NCBI GenBank assembly: GCA_947497945.1
Contig: CANMIP010000013.1
Location: 97,670 to 161,669, forward strand
Length of the DNA stretch: 64,000 bases
Direction of reading: 5' to 3'
Source: an uncultured Tropicimonas sp.
GTDB taxonomy: Bacteria; Pseudomonadota; Alphaproteobacteria; Rhodobacterales; Rhodobacteraceae
The notes under the pieces are model-generated. The model was not told where the DNA came from. It saw only the letters and a list, made by a program, of their open reading frames with translations, and did no database searches. A program made the position numbers and the translations under genes. This document shows, one piece after another, positions 47,426 to 55,730 of the stretch (its first letter is position 1; each line of letters begins with the position of its first letter).

Positions 47426-48479
47426 AGGACAAGAACGCCACCGCTCGAATGTACATACGACCGACAAGGTTCATGAGCTTGCTGTCGGTTGTGTACAGAA
47501 TGACATCCGCCTGGCCGTTCAACTGAAACTTCAGGTCGTCTTCCAGGCTGCCAGCCTCATATCCCGGCAGGATGATGCGCACCGGAAAGCGCTCCGCTTC
47601 CCGAAGGAAACCCGCCGTCGACGGCGCGCTGGCCAGTTGCCCCGGACTATCCGCCCCACTGACGGACACCGCACCGCTGAAGCTCTCGATCTTGCCGGTC
47701 AGAACCCGGCCGGGATGCATGTTCAGCACCACGTCCACCGGTGTTCCGACCTCTGCAAGGCCGATGTTGTTCTCGGTCAAGTAGGCTTCGATCCAGACGT
47801 CGGTTCCATCCAGAAACGTGACCAGATCGCTGCCGGCGCGGGCATAGGTTCCCGGCGCTATCAGCAGGTTGGAAACCACACCGTCCGCCGGCGCCTTCAG
47901 TTCCGTCCATTCGAGGTTCAGATCGGCTTCGGCAAGAGCGGCCAGGGCGCGCTGGATCTTGGCATTGTCCTGCCCTTCCTCGCCCAGCCGTTGCTTGGCC
48001 TTTTCCAGATCCGCAGTTGCGTTTTCCAGGTTGGCCTCCGCTTCGGCGAGCTTTCCCCTGGCATCATCCGCGTTCGCAATCGGGACCAGCCCCTTCTTCT
48101 CCAGCGAAAACACGCGTTGGGCCTGCAGCCGAAGCGTGTCCAGATCGACCTGCGCGCGCGCAAGTGTGGCCTGCGCCGCGCTGACCTCTGCTGACGATGC
48201 CCCCACGTCCTGCGTGGCCGAGGCCAGATCTGCCTCTGCCCGCGCCCGGTCGATCTCGTAGGGTCTTCGGTCGATGCGGACCAGGAGATCCCCGGTCGAG
48301 ACGACCTCTCCATTCTCGACCAGAACTTCCGTCACAGTTCCTGTCACGTGAGGAACGATCTGAGTGACGACGGCCTTGACCCGCGCATTGCCGGTGATCG
48401 GCGTCATGCGATCCGCCGCGATGTACCAGACCAGAAACAGCGCAAGAACTGCGACTGTCGTCCAGATTGTCCGCTTCAT
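47415..48479 (-). CDS. HlyD-family membrane-fusion protein
   Basis: A 354-residue periplasmic adaptor with an N-terminal helix (WTTVAVLALFLVWYIA, 6-21). PHVTGTVTEVLVENGEVVSTGDLLVRID is the biotinyl-lipoyl-like first half, a long coiled coil with QRVFSLEKKGLVPIANADDARGKLAEAEANLENATADLEKAK follows (about 90-190), and LKAPADGVVSNLLIAPGTYARAG is the second half. The overlap with the membrane-protein gene (about 11 bases) and with AI-2E (ATGA) shows one operon. It probably joins the DUF2955-like protein to an outer-membrane channel encoded elsewhere. Confidence 0.87.
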   Translation of the reverse strand: MKRTIWTTVAVLALFLVWYIAADRMTPITGNARVKAVVTQIVPHVTGTVTEVLVENGEVVSTGDLLVRIDRRPYEIDRARAEADLASATQDVGASSAEVSAAQATLARAQVDLDTLRLQAQRVFSLEKKGLVPIANADDARGKLAEAEANLENATADLEKAKQRLGEEGQDNAKIQRALAALAEADLNLEWTELKAPADGVVSNLLIAPGTYARAGSDLVTFLDGTDVWIEAYLTENNIGLAEVGTPVDVVLNMHPGRVLTGKIESFSGAVSVSGADSPGQLASAPSTAGFLREAERFPVRIILPGYEAGSLEDDLKFQLNGQADVILYTTDSKLMNLVGRMYIRAVAFLSYAY

Positions 48480-49597
48480 TCCGCCTCTCCCGCTGCCAGT
48501 TCGCCATCAGCTTCTGTCGCCGCTTCGGATGTGGCGCCCTCGTCGATCCACAGGCTGAACAGTTCGAAAAAGACTGCAAAGAGAACGGGCCCCATGAACA
48601 CGCCGATCAACCCATAGGCCATCATGCCGCCCAGGACACCGATCAGGATGACCAGCATCGGGGTCTGAAGGCCCTGCGAGATGAAGACAGGGCGCAGGAA
48701 GCTGTCCATGATGGTGGCAGGAACAGCGAGAACCGTGAAAAGAAGAGCCATTCCACCCGACATGGAGCTCCAGGCGTAGATGATCACCGGGATCAGAACG
48801 AGCCCCGGTCCGACCTGGATGATCGACAGGATCAGGCAAATGAAGGCAAGCGTGGTCGCCGAGCCAATGCCGAACAGAGTCAGCAGCAACCAGACGACAA
48901 AGGCCTGGATGGCCGCGACGCCGACGACGCCCTTCATCACGTTCTGGATCGTGGCGCCTGCCATCAGGACGAATTCGCCACCGCGCGGTGCGAAGACGCG
49001 GTTGGCGAATTTCTGTACGCCAACGATGAGATTGGGGCCGGGCGAGAGCAGCGCGCCCATGATGATGACGGAAAGGGCAAGGCCGAGCAGCCCGACACCA
49101 ATGCTGAGCACCTTGCCGAACAATGCCTGTGTCACTTCAAGCATTTGCGGACCGTATTTCGCCAATGCACCGTCGAGATTCTTTTCGAACATCGACCAGG
49201 TTTCGAGCAAGGGTGGGCCGATAAGAGGGAACTCGCTCAACCCTTCCGGCGGAGGTGGCATCTTCAGGGTGCCGGCTGCCGCTTTCTCGGAGAAATCCGA
49301 TCCCAGATCGGCGATCCCGGAAATCGCGGACGCGATCGGTCCGAGTGTGACAACGAGCCCGACCAACACCAGAATGGTCGAGGCGACCCCCTTGCGGCCG
49401 CCAAGCTTTCTCTGCAACCAGTCGAAAAGCGGGAAGATCGCGACACACAAGATAACTGCCCAGATGAAAATGCTGGCCAACGGCGTTACCATCACGATTG
49501 CGCTGTAGATAAACAGCCCCAGAAAGATCAGGCGTATCGCGAGGTCAACTATTCTGGAGTCCAACGACCCCTCGCCGGTTCCGTTTTTTTCAGCCAT
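48476..49597 (-). CDS. AI-2E family transporter
   Basis: A 373-residue membrane protein of the AI-2E/UPF0118 (PerM) family with about seven or eight helices: ALLSPGPNLIVGVQKFANRVFAPRGGEFVLMAGATIQNVMKGVVGVAAIQAF is the family's central block, LLLTLFGIGSATTLAFICLILSIIQVGPGLVLIPVIIYAW follows, and PVFISQGLQTPMLVILIGVLGGMMAYGLIGVFMGPVLFAVFFELFSLWI is the end with the 'G.M...G..G.F.GPV' signature. First gene of the three-gene unit with HlyD and DUF2955-like proteins. Its substrate is unknown; members include Na+/H+ antiporters. Confidence 0.87.
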   Translation of the reverse strand: MAEKNGTGEGSLDSRIVDLAIRLIFLGLFIYSAIVMVTPLASIFIWAVILCVAIFPLFDWLQRKLGGRKGVASTILVLVGLVVTLGPIASAISGIADLGSDFSEKAAAGTLKMPPPPEGLSEFPLIGPPLLETWSMFEKNLDGALAKYGPQMLEVTQALFGKVLSIGVGLLGLALSVIIMGALLSPGPNLIVGVQKFANRVFAPRGGEFVLMAGATIQNVMKGVVGVAAIQAFVVWLLLTLFGIGSATTLAFICLILSIIQVGPGLVLIPVIIYAWSSMSGGMALLFTVLAVPATIMDSFLRPVFISQGLQTPMLVILIGVLGGMMAYGLIGVFMGPVLFAVFFELFSLWIDEGATSEAATEADGELAAGEAE

Positions 49598-49711
49598 TTC
49601 GGTCCCCTGTCGTAAGTAAGGCGCATCGGCGCATCAGGCCGATGTTATACCCGTTATCGTTGTGCGCCGAGATTGCGGGTGGGTTTTCCCCACACCTGCT
49701 TTGGCACAGTG

Positions 49712-50341
49712 TCAGTTGCTGTTTTCCTCGTCCCTGTAATGGGAGAGAATTGAGTCAGCGACGGTCGTCGCGGCGGTAACGAAAACGCCAAGTCCGACCA
49801 CGATGTAGAACATCGTGAAAATCTTGCCTCCAGCCGTTTCTGGAGAAATATCCCCGAATCCGACCGTCGAAATGGCGATAACCGAAAAATAGATGGAGTC
49901 GAGCCAACTCCAACCCTCGACGAAGCGGTAGAACACCGACGCCCAGAACACCAGCGCCAGGGTGACGGCAAGAATGCCGCGAACGCGCCCATCCCCGAAC
50001 GCGTGGCCAATGGCACCGGCAATTTGTCGAAATGATCCCAAGTTTTTCTCCCTGTTCAAGGCGTTGGTCACGTTACTCGTACCCGCCGGAACCGGCAAAA
50101 AACCCATGATCGTCAACGTAACCGCAAAGAGAGAAAGATATCCAGCAACAAGTTCCAGCGTCGGTTTTTGCGCACCCCCTTTGTCGGAGGCCGCAGTGCA
50201 GGTTGGATCCAGCAACGGAAAATCGTCAGAGGTACCGTGAAAGCCCTCTTTGGGGAAGGTTTTCTGATGCGGGCTGCGGTGGGAGTTATCGGCTTGGCGC
50301 GACGTCGGCCCGCGTTGGCAAACCTTCACCACAGCGGACAT
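49712..50341 (-). CDS. Potassium-channel-like (ion_trans_2) protein
   Basis: A 209-residue protein with a pore loop STVGFGDISP between helices (ILAVTLALVFWASVFYRFVEGW and FTMFYIVVGLGVFVTAATTVAD); TVGFGD is the K+-selectivity filter form. A third hydrophobic stretch (LVAGYLSLFAVTLTIMGFLPVPA) precedes it. The N-terminal ~65 residues look non-conserved and the ATG at 50341 has no clear ribosome site, so the true start may be further in. Role: K+ conductance or sensing. It lies in the same orientation before the AI-2E operon, 114 bases from it. Confidence 0.75.
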   Translation of the reverse strand: MSAVVKVCQRGPTSRQADNSHRSPHQKTFPKEGFHGTSDDFPLLDPTCTAASDKGGAQKPTLELVAGYLSLFAVTLTIMGFLPVPAGTSNVTNALNREKNLGSFRQIAGAIGHAFGDGRVRGILAVTLALVFWASVFYRFVEGWSWLDSIYFSVIAISTVGFGDISPETAGGKIFTMFYIVVGLGVFVTAATTVADSILSHYRDEENSN

Positions 50342-50442
50342 TCGAAGGCCGTCGGGTGAACGTCGAGGCTCCCCGAGAACACTCGGGGTTGGATCACCTG
50401 GCCCATAGGAAGGTCGAGTTCGGCTCCGCGGGTTTGTTGCGC

Positions 50443-51597
50443 CTACAGCAATTGCTCGAAGAGCAACCGTGTGTTCTCAAATGTCATCTCGACCGGGTTC
50501 CCACCCGTGCTCGGATCGTTCAGGGCGGAGCGGGTCAATGCGTCCAGATCCGGGTCCACGACGCCAAGTTCCGTCAGCGTCCGGGGAATTCCCATTGAAG
50601 CGTTCAAGTCGTCGACGAAGGCGCAGAAGCCATCGAACCCGCCGTCAATCCCCAGATAGGCAGCCGCCTCGGCCAGGACTATCTCGCAAGGTTCCCGATT
50701 GAACTGCAGGACAGCCGGCATGCACACCGCATTGGTCGTGCCATGGTGGGTGTGATGGACTGCTCCGATCGGATGGCTGAGCGCGTGGATGGCGCCGAGC
50801 CCCTTCTGGAAGGCGGTGGCCCCCATCGCGGCGGCCGACATCATATGGGCCCGGGCTTCGATATCGGTGCCGTCGGCATAGGCCCGCGGCAGGTATTCTT
50901 TCACCAGCCGCATCCCCTCAAGAGCAATGCCCTGGCTCATCGGGTGATAATGCGGTGAACAGAACGCCTCGACACAATGCGCGAATGCATCGAGCCCTGT
51001 TCCGGCTGTGATGAAGGCGGGCATCCCGACCGTCAGTTCCGGGTCGCAGATGACCACTGCCGGGAGCATCTTCGGGTGGAAGATGATCTTCTTTTCATGG
51101 GTCTGCGAGTTGGTGATGATCGAAGCACGCCCCACTTCGGAACCGGTGCCTGCGGTGGTGGGCACGGCAACGATCGGGTGAATGCCGGCCGGATCGGCGC
51201 GGGTCCACCAGTCGCCGACATCCTCGAAATCCCAGAGCGGCCGTGTCTGCCCGGCCATGAAGGCGAGCGTCTTGGCCAGGTCCAGGCCTGAGCCGCCGCC
51301 GAAGGCAACGACACCGTCATAGCCGCCGTCGCGATAGGCCTTCAGCCCCGCCTCGACATTCTTGTCCGACGGGTTCGGATCCACCTCTGAAAACATCGCC
51401 CGGCCAAGGCCCGCAGCTTCCAGCAGATCCAGCGTCCTGGTCGTGATCTCCATGGAGGCAAGGCCGCGATCGGTCACCAGAAGTGGTTTGGAGATTCCGG
51501 CCGCGGCACAGGCATCGGCAATCTCGGAAATGCGACCGGCACCGAAACGCATCGGGGTGGGGTAGTTCCAGTTTCCAACGAGCTTCATGGTCGTCAT
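50443..51597 (-). CDS. Iron-containing alcohol dehydrogenase
   Basis: A 384-residue group III Fe-type alcohol dehydrogenase. The NAD-binding block VAFGGGSGLDLAKTLAF and PTTAGTGSEVGRASI are typical. Metal ligands are in GLDAFAHCVEAF (D, H) and HALSHPIGAVHHTHHG (H, H). It ends the operon and starts next to the ALDH gene's stop (TCA/CAT overlap). With an ALDH and a glutamine-synthetase-like gene it probably oxidises an (N-glutamyl) amino alcohol to the aldehyde; substrate inferred. Start ATG 51597; the frame is open further upstream. Confidence 0.9.
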   Translation of the reverse strand: MTTMKLVGNWNYPTPMRFGAGRISEIADACAAAGISKPLLVTDRGLASMEITTRTLDLLEAAGLGRAMFSEVDPNPSDKNVEAGLKAYRDGGYDGVVAFGGGSGLDLAKTLAFMAGQTRPLWDFEDVGDWWTRADPAGIHPIVAVPTTAGTGSEVGRASIITNSQTHEKKIIFHPKMLPAVVICDPELTVGMPAFITAGTGLDAFAHCVEAFCSPHYHPMSQGIALEGMRLVKEYLPRAYADGTDIEARAHMMSAAAMGATAFQKGLGAIHALSHPIGAVHHTHHGTTNAVCMPAVLQFNREPCEIVLAEAAAYLGIDGGFDGFCAFVDDLNASMGIPRTLTELGVVDPDLDALTRSALNDPSTGGNPVEMTFENTRLLFEQLL

Positions 51598-52970
51598 GCT
51601 TTCTTCAGATGGTAGGATTTCGGACGAGTCAGGGCGTGGAAGCCCAGAACCGAGAGGCCGGCGCCGCGACCGGTATCCTTGCAGCCGGTCCAACACAGAG
51701 CAGGGTCGAGATAGTCGCAGCGGTTCATGAAAACGGTGCCGGTCTGAAGGCGCTTGCCAAGAGCGTTTGCCGCGTCGGTGTCCTGGGTCCAGATGGAACA
51801 GGTCAGGCCGAAATCGCTGTCGTTCATCAGCGCGATGGCTTCCTCGTCATCCCTCACCTTCATGATCCCGACGACCGGGCCGAAGCTTTCGTCGCGCATG
51901 ACACGCATGTCGTGGCTGACATTGGTGAGGATCTGCGGCGAGAGATAGGTGCCGCCGTCGTCTTCGGCAAAGGTCTCGATATGGGCCACCGCGCCGTCTT
52001 CCAACGCCTCGGCAATCTGGGCGCGCACCTCTTTCGCAAAGCGGATATTGGCCATCGGGCCGATGGTGGTCGCCGCGTCGAGAGGATTTCCGAGCTTGTA
52101 GCCCTTCACGATCTCCACGCATCTGGCGAGGAAATCGTCATAGACGCTCTCATGCACGTAGATCCGTTCGATGCCGCAACAGCATTGGCCGGAGTTGAAC
52201 ATCGCCCCGTCGATCAGCGTGTCGGCGGCTGCCTGGATGTCGGCATCGGCGCGCACATAGCCCGGGTCCTTGCCGCCAAGCTCGGTAGAAACGGTTGTGA
52301 ACGTGCCGGCAGCGGCGCGTTCCATTGCCTGCCCGCCGCCAACGGAGCCGGTGAAGTTGACGAAATCGAACGCCCGGCCGGCAATCAGCGCCGAGGTCGT
52401 GTCGTGGCTGAGGAACACGTTCTGGAACACGTCCCTGGGCACACCGGCGGCGTGAAAGGCCTCGGCCATGCGTTCACCCACGAGGATCGTCTGGGCGGCA
52501 TGTTTGAGCACGACGGTGTTGCCGGAAATCAGTGCCGGGGCGACCGTGTTGATCGCGGTCATGTAGGGGTAGTTCCAGGGCGCGACGACGAAGACAACGC
52601 CATGCGGTTCGCGCTCGATCTTGCGCAGGAAGGCGTCGCTGTCCTCGATCAGGATCGGGGCGAGCGCTTCCTCTGCGATATCGGCCATGTAGCTCGCCCG
52701 TTCATTGAAGCCGCCGAACTCGCCACCATAGCGCACCGGCCGACCCATCTGGTGGGCAAGCTCCTCGGCCATGCGATCCGTCGTCTTGCCGACTTCCGCC
52801 ACGGCCGCGCGCACGAGGGCGATACGTTCATTCAGCGGGCGCGCGGCCCATTCGCCTTGCGCGGCCCGGGCATGTGCTGCGGTCTCGAAGGCGCTTGCTT
52901 CGTCCAGGAGCGGGCGTTCGGCATAGACCGATCCGTCGATCGGGGAGATGCATTTCACTGTCTGTGTCAT
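51594..52970 (-). CDS. Aldehyde dehydrogenase (short form)
   Basis: A 458-residue aldehyde dehydrogenase, slightly shorter than most. Motifs: EPHGVVFVVAPWNYPYMTAINTVAPAL, general base E in STELGGKDPGYV, and the catalytic Cys within FNSGQCCCGIERIYV (CCC at the nucleophile site). DESFGPVVGIMKVRDDEEAIALMNDSDFGL is the usual late block. It has an ATGA overlap with the 70-residue gene and lies between it and the Fe-type alcohol dehydrogenase. It would oxidise the aldehyde made by the latter. Confidence 0.9.
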   Translation of the reverse strand: MTQTVKCISPIDGSVYAERPLLDEASAFETAAHARAAQGEWAARPLNERIALVRAAVAEVGKTTDRMAEELAHQMGRPVRYGGEFGGFNERASYMADIAEEALAPILIEDSDAFLRKIEREPHGVVFVVAPWNYPYMTAINTVAPALISGNTVVLKHAAQTILVGERMAEAFHAAGVPRDVFQNVFLSHDTTSALIAGRAFDFVNFTGSVGGGQAMERAAAGTFTTVSTELGGKDPGYVRADADIQAAADTLIDGAMFNSGQCCCGIERIYVHESVYDDFLARCVEIVKGYKLGNPLDAATTIGPMANIRFAKEVRAQIAEALEDGAVAHIETFAEDDGGTYLSPQILTNVSHDMRVMRDESFGPVVGIMKVRDDEEAIALMNDSDFGLTCSIWTQDTDAANALGKRLQTGTVFMNRCDYLDPALCWTGCKDTGRGAGLSVLGFHALTRPKSYHLKKA

Positions 52971-53179
52971 TGTGCTGTCTTCGCGTGGCTGCTGATCCCG
53001 ACGAGTTGCCTGTCGAAATCGTTGAAATCAAAATATGTGATTGGTCCGCAGGCACCGGTCTTCTCGACCGGGGATTCGGAAATTGCAACGCCTCGAATGG
53101 CGCGCCCACTGGCGTCCTGTGCTGCGGAAGCCGCAGGCGTGGCGTCCGGCAGGGTCCGAATCTCGGTGTCAAACGCCAT
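52967..53179 (-). CDS. Small conserved-context protein (70 aa) in the GS-ALDH operon
   Basis: A 70-residue protein I do not recognise: MAFDTEIRTLPDATPAASAA..., with a C-terminal half CGPITYFDFNDFDRQLVGIS. It begins 2 bases after the glutamine-synthetase-like stop codon, with AAAGGG 7 bases upstream, and its stop overlaps the ALDH start by ATGA. This geometry makes a real, translationally coupled gene likely. It has no signal peptide and a low-complexity N-terminal half. Function unknown; perhaps a partner of the GS-like enzyme. Confidence 0.6.
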   Translation of the reverse strand: MAFDTEIRTLPDATPAASAAQDASGRAIRGVAISESPVEKTGACGPITYFDFNDFDRQLVGISSHAKTAQ

Positions 53180-53181
53180 GG

Positions 53182-54546
53182 TCAGGCCCTTTCGAAGCCC
53201 CGCGCGATCTCCCAGTCGGTGACGACGCGGTCGAACTCCTCCTGCTCCACTTCGGCGCAGCGGGTATAATGGTCAATCACGAAATCGCCCATCGCCTCGC
53301 GCAGCATCGCGGAGTTGCGCAGGGTCTCCGTGGCCGCCCGCAACGTCGCGGGAATTTCTCTGGCTGCCGTGTCCTCGTAGACATCGCCGCTCGTGGACGG
53401 TGCCAGCTCCAGTTTGTCCTCGATCCCCTTGATCCCGGCGGCGAGGAAGGCGGCCTGGGCGAGATAGGGATTGATGTCGGAACCGCCGATCCGGCATTCC
53501 ATGCGCACGCCCTTGGTACCTTCTCCGCACAGGCGGAAGCCCGCGGTGCGGTTATCCACCGACCAGACCGCCTTGGTGGGGGCGAAGGTGCCCTTGAGGA
53601 AGCGCTTGTAGCTGTTCACGTAGGGCGCAAGGAACACGGTGTAGTCCGGCGCGTAGGCGATCAGGCCAGCGCAGAACTGGCGCATGAGGTCCGACATGGC
53701 ATGTGGCGCATCGGCGTCGAAAAAGGCCGGGGTCGCGCCCTGCCAGAGCGACATGTGGACGTGGCTCGCGGAGCCGACCTTGTCGTGGTGCCACTTGGGC
53801 AGAAAGCTCGCCGCCTGGCCTTGCTGCCAGGCGATCTCCTTGGTGGCGTGCTTGGCGATTGTGTGATGGTCGGCGCAGGCGAGCGCGTCGGCGTAGCGGA
53901 TATTGAGCTCTTCCTGGCCGGTCTCGGCTTCGCCCTTGGTATTCTCCACCGGGATGCCCGCAGCGTAGAGATGGTTGCGCAGGGGCCGCATCACCGCCTC
54001 TTCCTTGGTGGTCTGAAGGATATGGTAATCCTCGTTGTAGCCCGAGATCGGTGTGAGGTCGCGGAAGCTGCCCTTGCGGATTTCGTCGAAGCTCTGCTCG
54101 AAGAGGAAGAATTCCAGCTCCGTGGCCATCATCGGGGTGAGGCCCATCGCCTCGAGGCGCGCGATCTGTGCCTTCAGCACCTGGCGCGGGGAATGCGGGA
54201 CGGGCTCATGTGTATGATGGTCGAGGATATCGCAGAGCACCATCGCCGTGCCCTCGAGCCAGGGCATCGGGCGCAGCGTGTCGAGATCAGGCTTCATGAC
54301 GTAATCGCCGTAACCAGCGGCCCAGGAGGTGGCCTGGTACCCATCCGGCGTGCCCATCTCCAGGTCCGTTGCCAGCAGATAGTTGCAGCAATGGGTCTCT
54401 TCCCAGCCGTGGTCGATAAAGTTCTGCGCATGGAAGCGCTTGCCCAGAAGGCGGCCCTGCATGTCGACAAGACAGACGAGAACCGTGTCGATGGTGCCGT
54501 CTATGACGGCGGCTTTCAGAGCGTCGAAGGTGAGCGGGCCGGGCAT
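53182..54546 (-). CDS. Glutamine-synthetase-family gamma-glutamyl-amine ligase (PuuA-like)
   Basis: A 454-residue GS-fold enzyme. Blocks: the metal site MATELEFFLFEQ, SASHVHMSLW with H-x-H, PYVNSYKRFLKGTFAP, WSVDNRTAGFRLCG and ECRIGGSDINPYLA. It is of the non-classical GS type that ligates glutamate to an amine or amino alcohol (PuuA, IpuC, GlnA4). The gene lies after a TRAP operon and before ALDH and Fe-ADH genes, which fits gamma-glutamylation of the imported substrate. Two hairpins precede it (54569 and 54608). Confidence 0.88.
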   Translation of the reverse strand: MPGPLTFDALKAAVIDGTIDTVLVCLVDMQGRLLGKRFHAQNFIDHGWEETHCCNYLLATDLEMGTPDGYQATSWAAGYGDYVMKPDLDTLRPMPWLEGTAMVLCDILDHHTHEPVPHSPRQVLKAQIARLEAMGLTPMMATELEFFLFEQSFDEIRKGSFRDLTPISGYNEDYHILQTTKEEAVMRPLRNHLYAAGIPVENTKGEAETGQEELNIRYADALACADHHTIAKHATKEIAWQQGQAASFLPKWHHDKVGSASHVHMSLWQGATPAFFDADAPHAMSDLMRQFCAGLIAYAPDYTVFLAPYVNSYKRFLKGTFAPTKAVWSVDNRTAGFRLCGEGTKGVRMECRIGGSDINPYLAQAAFLAAGIKGIEDKLELAPSTSGDVYEDTAAREIPATLRAATETLRNSAMLREAMGDFVIDHYTRCAEVEQEEFDRVVTDWEIARGFERA

Positions 54547-54568
54547 GTTCGTCCTCTTTTCAGGCGGC

Positions 54569-54590
54569 GACCGGCCCTGCAGGGCCGGTC
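54569..54590 (-). terminator. Perfect hairpin between TRAP and GS genes (copy 2)
   Basis: A perfect 22-base palindrome, 22 bases upstream of the GS-like start on the minus strand. It shares its stem (CCGGCCC...GGGCCGG) with the copy at 54608. Lacks a U tract. Confidence 0.65.
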
Positions 54591-54607
54591 ATTGTCTTGG
54601 TGTCGGG

Positions 54608-54625
54608 CCGGCCCTTGCGGGCCGG
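54608..54625 (-). terminator. Hairpin between TRAP and GS genes (copy 1)
   Basis: A 7-bp stem CCGGCCC...GGGCCGG with the loop TTGC, 17 bases after the DctP stop. It is nearly identical to copy 2, 18 bases further on. Together they could act as a processing or attenuation element. Confidence 0.65.
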
Positions 54626-54642
54626 TCCTTCCGGTTGGGGGC

Positions 54643-55677
54643 TCAGCCGTAGCGATACGGACGGCCGGCCTTCTGCATGTCGGCGTTGTACTTCTTGAAG
54701 ATCTCAACGACCTTTGCCTTGGTCTCCGATTCCGCGGCGACCTCGTCCCAGAACTTGACCGCGGCCGCCTCGACGGTGGCCCATTCCTCGTCGGGAATGG
54801 AAGTAAGCTCCATCTTGGTGCCGTTGACGCGCAGGTTGGCTTCGCCACCCCAATACCACCACTGGCGGTAGTAATGCGACTGGTCACAGCAGACGCGGAA
54901 CAGGGTCTGCAGGTCCTCGGGCAGCTCGTTCCAGCGGTCCATATTGGCAAAGAAGGAGCCAGCCCAGGCGCCGGAGATGTTGTTGGTGAGGAAGTAGTTG
55001 GTCACATCGGCCCAGCCAACCGTGTAATCCTCGGTGATGCCCGACCAGGCGATGCCGTCGAGTTCGCCGGTCTGCACGGCAACCTCGATATCCTCCCAGG
55101 GCAGCGTGACCGGCACGACACCGAACTGCGCGAGGAAGCGGCCAGCGGTCGGGAAGGTGAAGACGCGCTTGCCCTTGAGGTCCGCAAGGCTGCGGATCGG
55201 GTCCTTGGTGGCAAAGTGGCAGGGGTCCCAGGCGCCGGCGGAGACGTGCTTGACGCCGACCTTGGAATATTCCGCATCCCAGATCTCGTTCAGACCGTAT
55301 TGGTTGAACAGCACCGGCACGTCGAGCGAGTAGCGCGAGCCGAAGGGGAAGTAGCCGCCAAAGACTGTGACTTCGGTGGGCGAGGCCATGGAATCGTCAT
55401 CCGACTGCACGGCGTCGATCGTGCCGCGCTGGAGCGCCTGGAACAGCTCGCCCGTGGGCACGAGCTGGTCGGCGTAGAAGAGCTCGATTTGCATCCTGTC
55501 GCCGGCAATCGTGTTGAACATCTTCACCGCCGGATCGATGACGTGCTCGGCCAGGGCCGCCCCGGCATAGGTCTGCATCCGCCACTTGATCGTGGATTGT
55601 GCGATGGCCGGTGTCGCCAGCGCGGCCGCGGGCGCAAGGGCGGCGGAGCCTTTCAGAAATGTGCGTCGTGTCGTCAT
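54643..55677 (-). CDS. dctP: TRAP transporter substrate-binding protein DctP (second system)
   Basis: A 344-residue periplasmic protein with a twin-arginine-type signal (TTRRTFLKGSAALAPAAALATPAIA). DctP features: FADQLVP-like YADQLVPTGELFQALQRGTIDAVQSDDDSM, SLADLKGKRVFTFPTAGRF with the conserved arginine, and late WNELPEDLQTLF. TRAP-binding proteins with Tat signals fold before export. It is last of the three TRAP genes (Q-M-P order here). Two hairpins follow it before the GS-like gene. Substrate unknown; context suggests an amine, amino alcohol or amino acid derivative. Confidence 0.9.
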   Translation of the reverse strand: MTTRRTFLKGSAALAPAAALATPAIAQSTIKWRMQTYAGAALAEHVIDPAVKMFNTIAGDRMQIELFYADQLVPTGELFQALQRGTIDAVQSDDDSMASPTEVTVFGGYFPFGSRYSLDVPVLFNQYGLNEIWDAEYSKVGVKHVSAGAWDPCHFATKDPIRSLADLKGKRVFTFPTAGRFLAQFGVVPVTLPWEDIEVAVQTGELDGIAWSGITEDYTVGWADVTNYFLTNNISGAWAGSFFANMDRWNELPEDLQTLFRVCCDQSHYYRQWWYWGGEANLRVNGTKMELTSIPDEEWATVEAAAVKFWDEVAAESETKAKVVEIFKKYNADMQKAGRPYRYG

Positions 55678-55730
55678 GTCAAACCTCCTGTGGTTTCCTT
55701 GGAATTTGCCCTGTTCGCAGGGTCTGGTGA

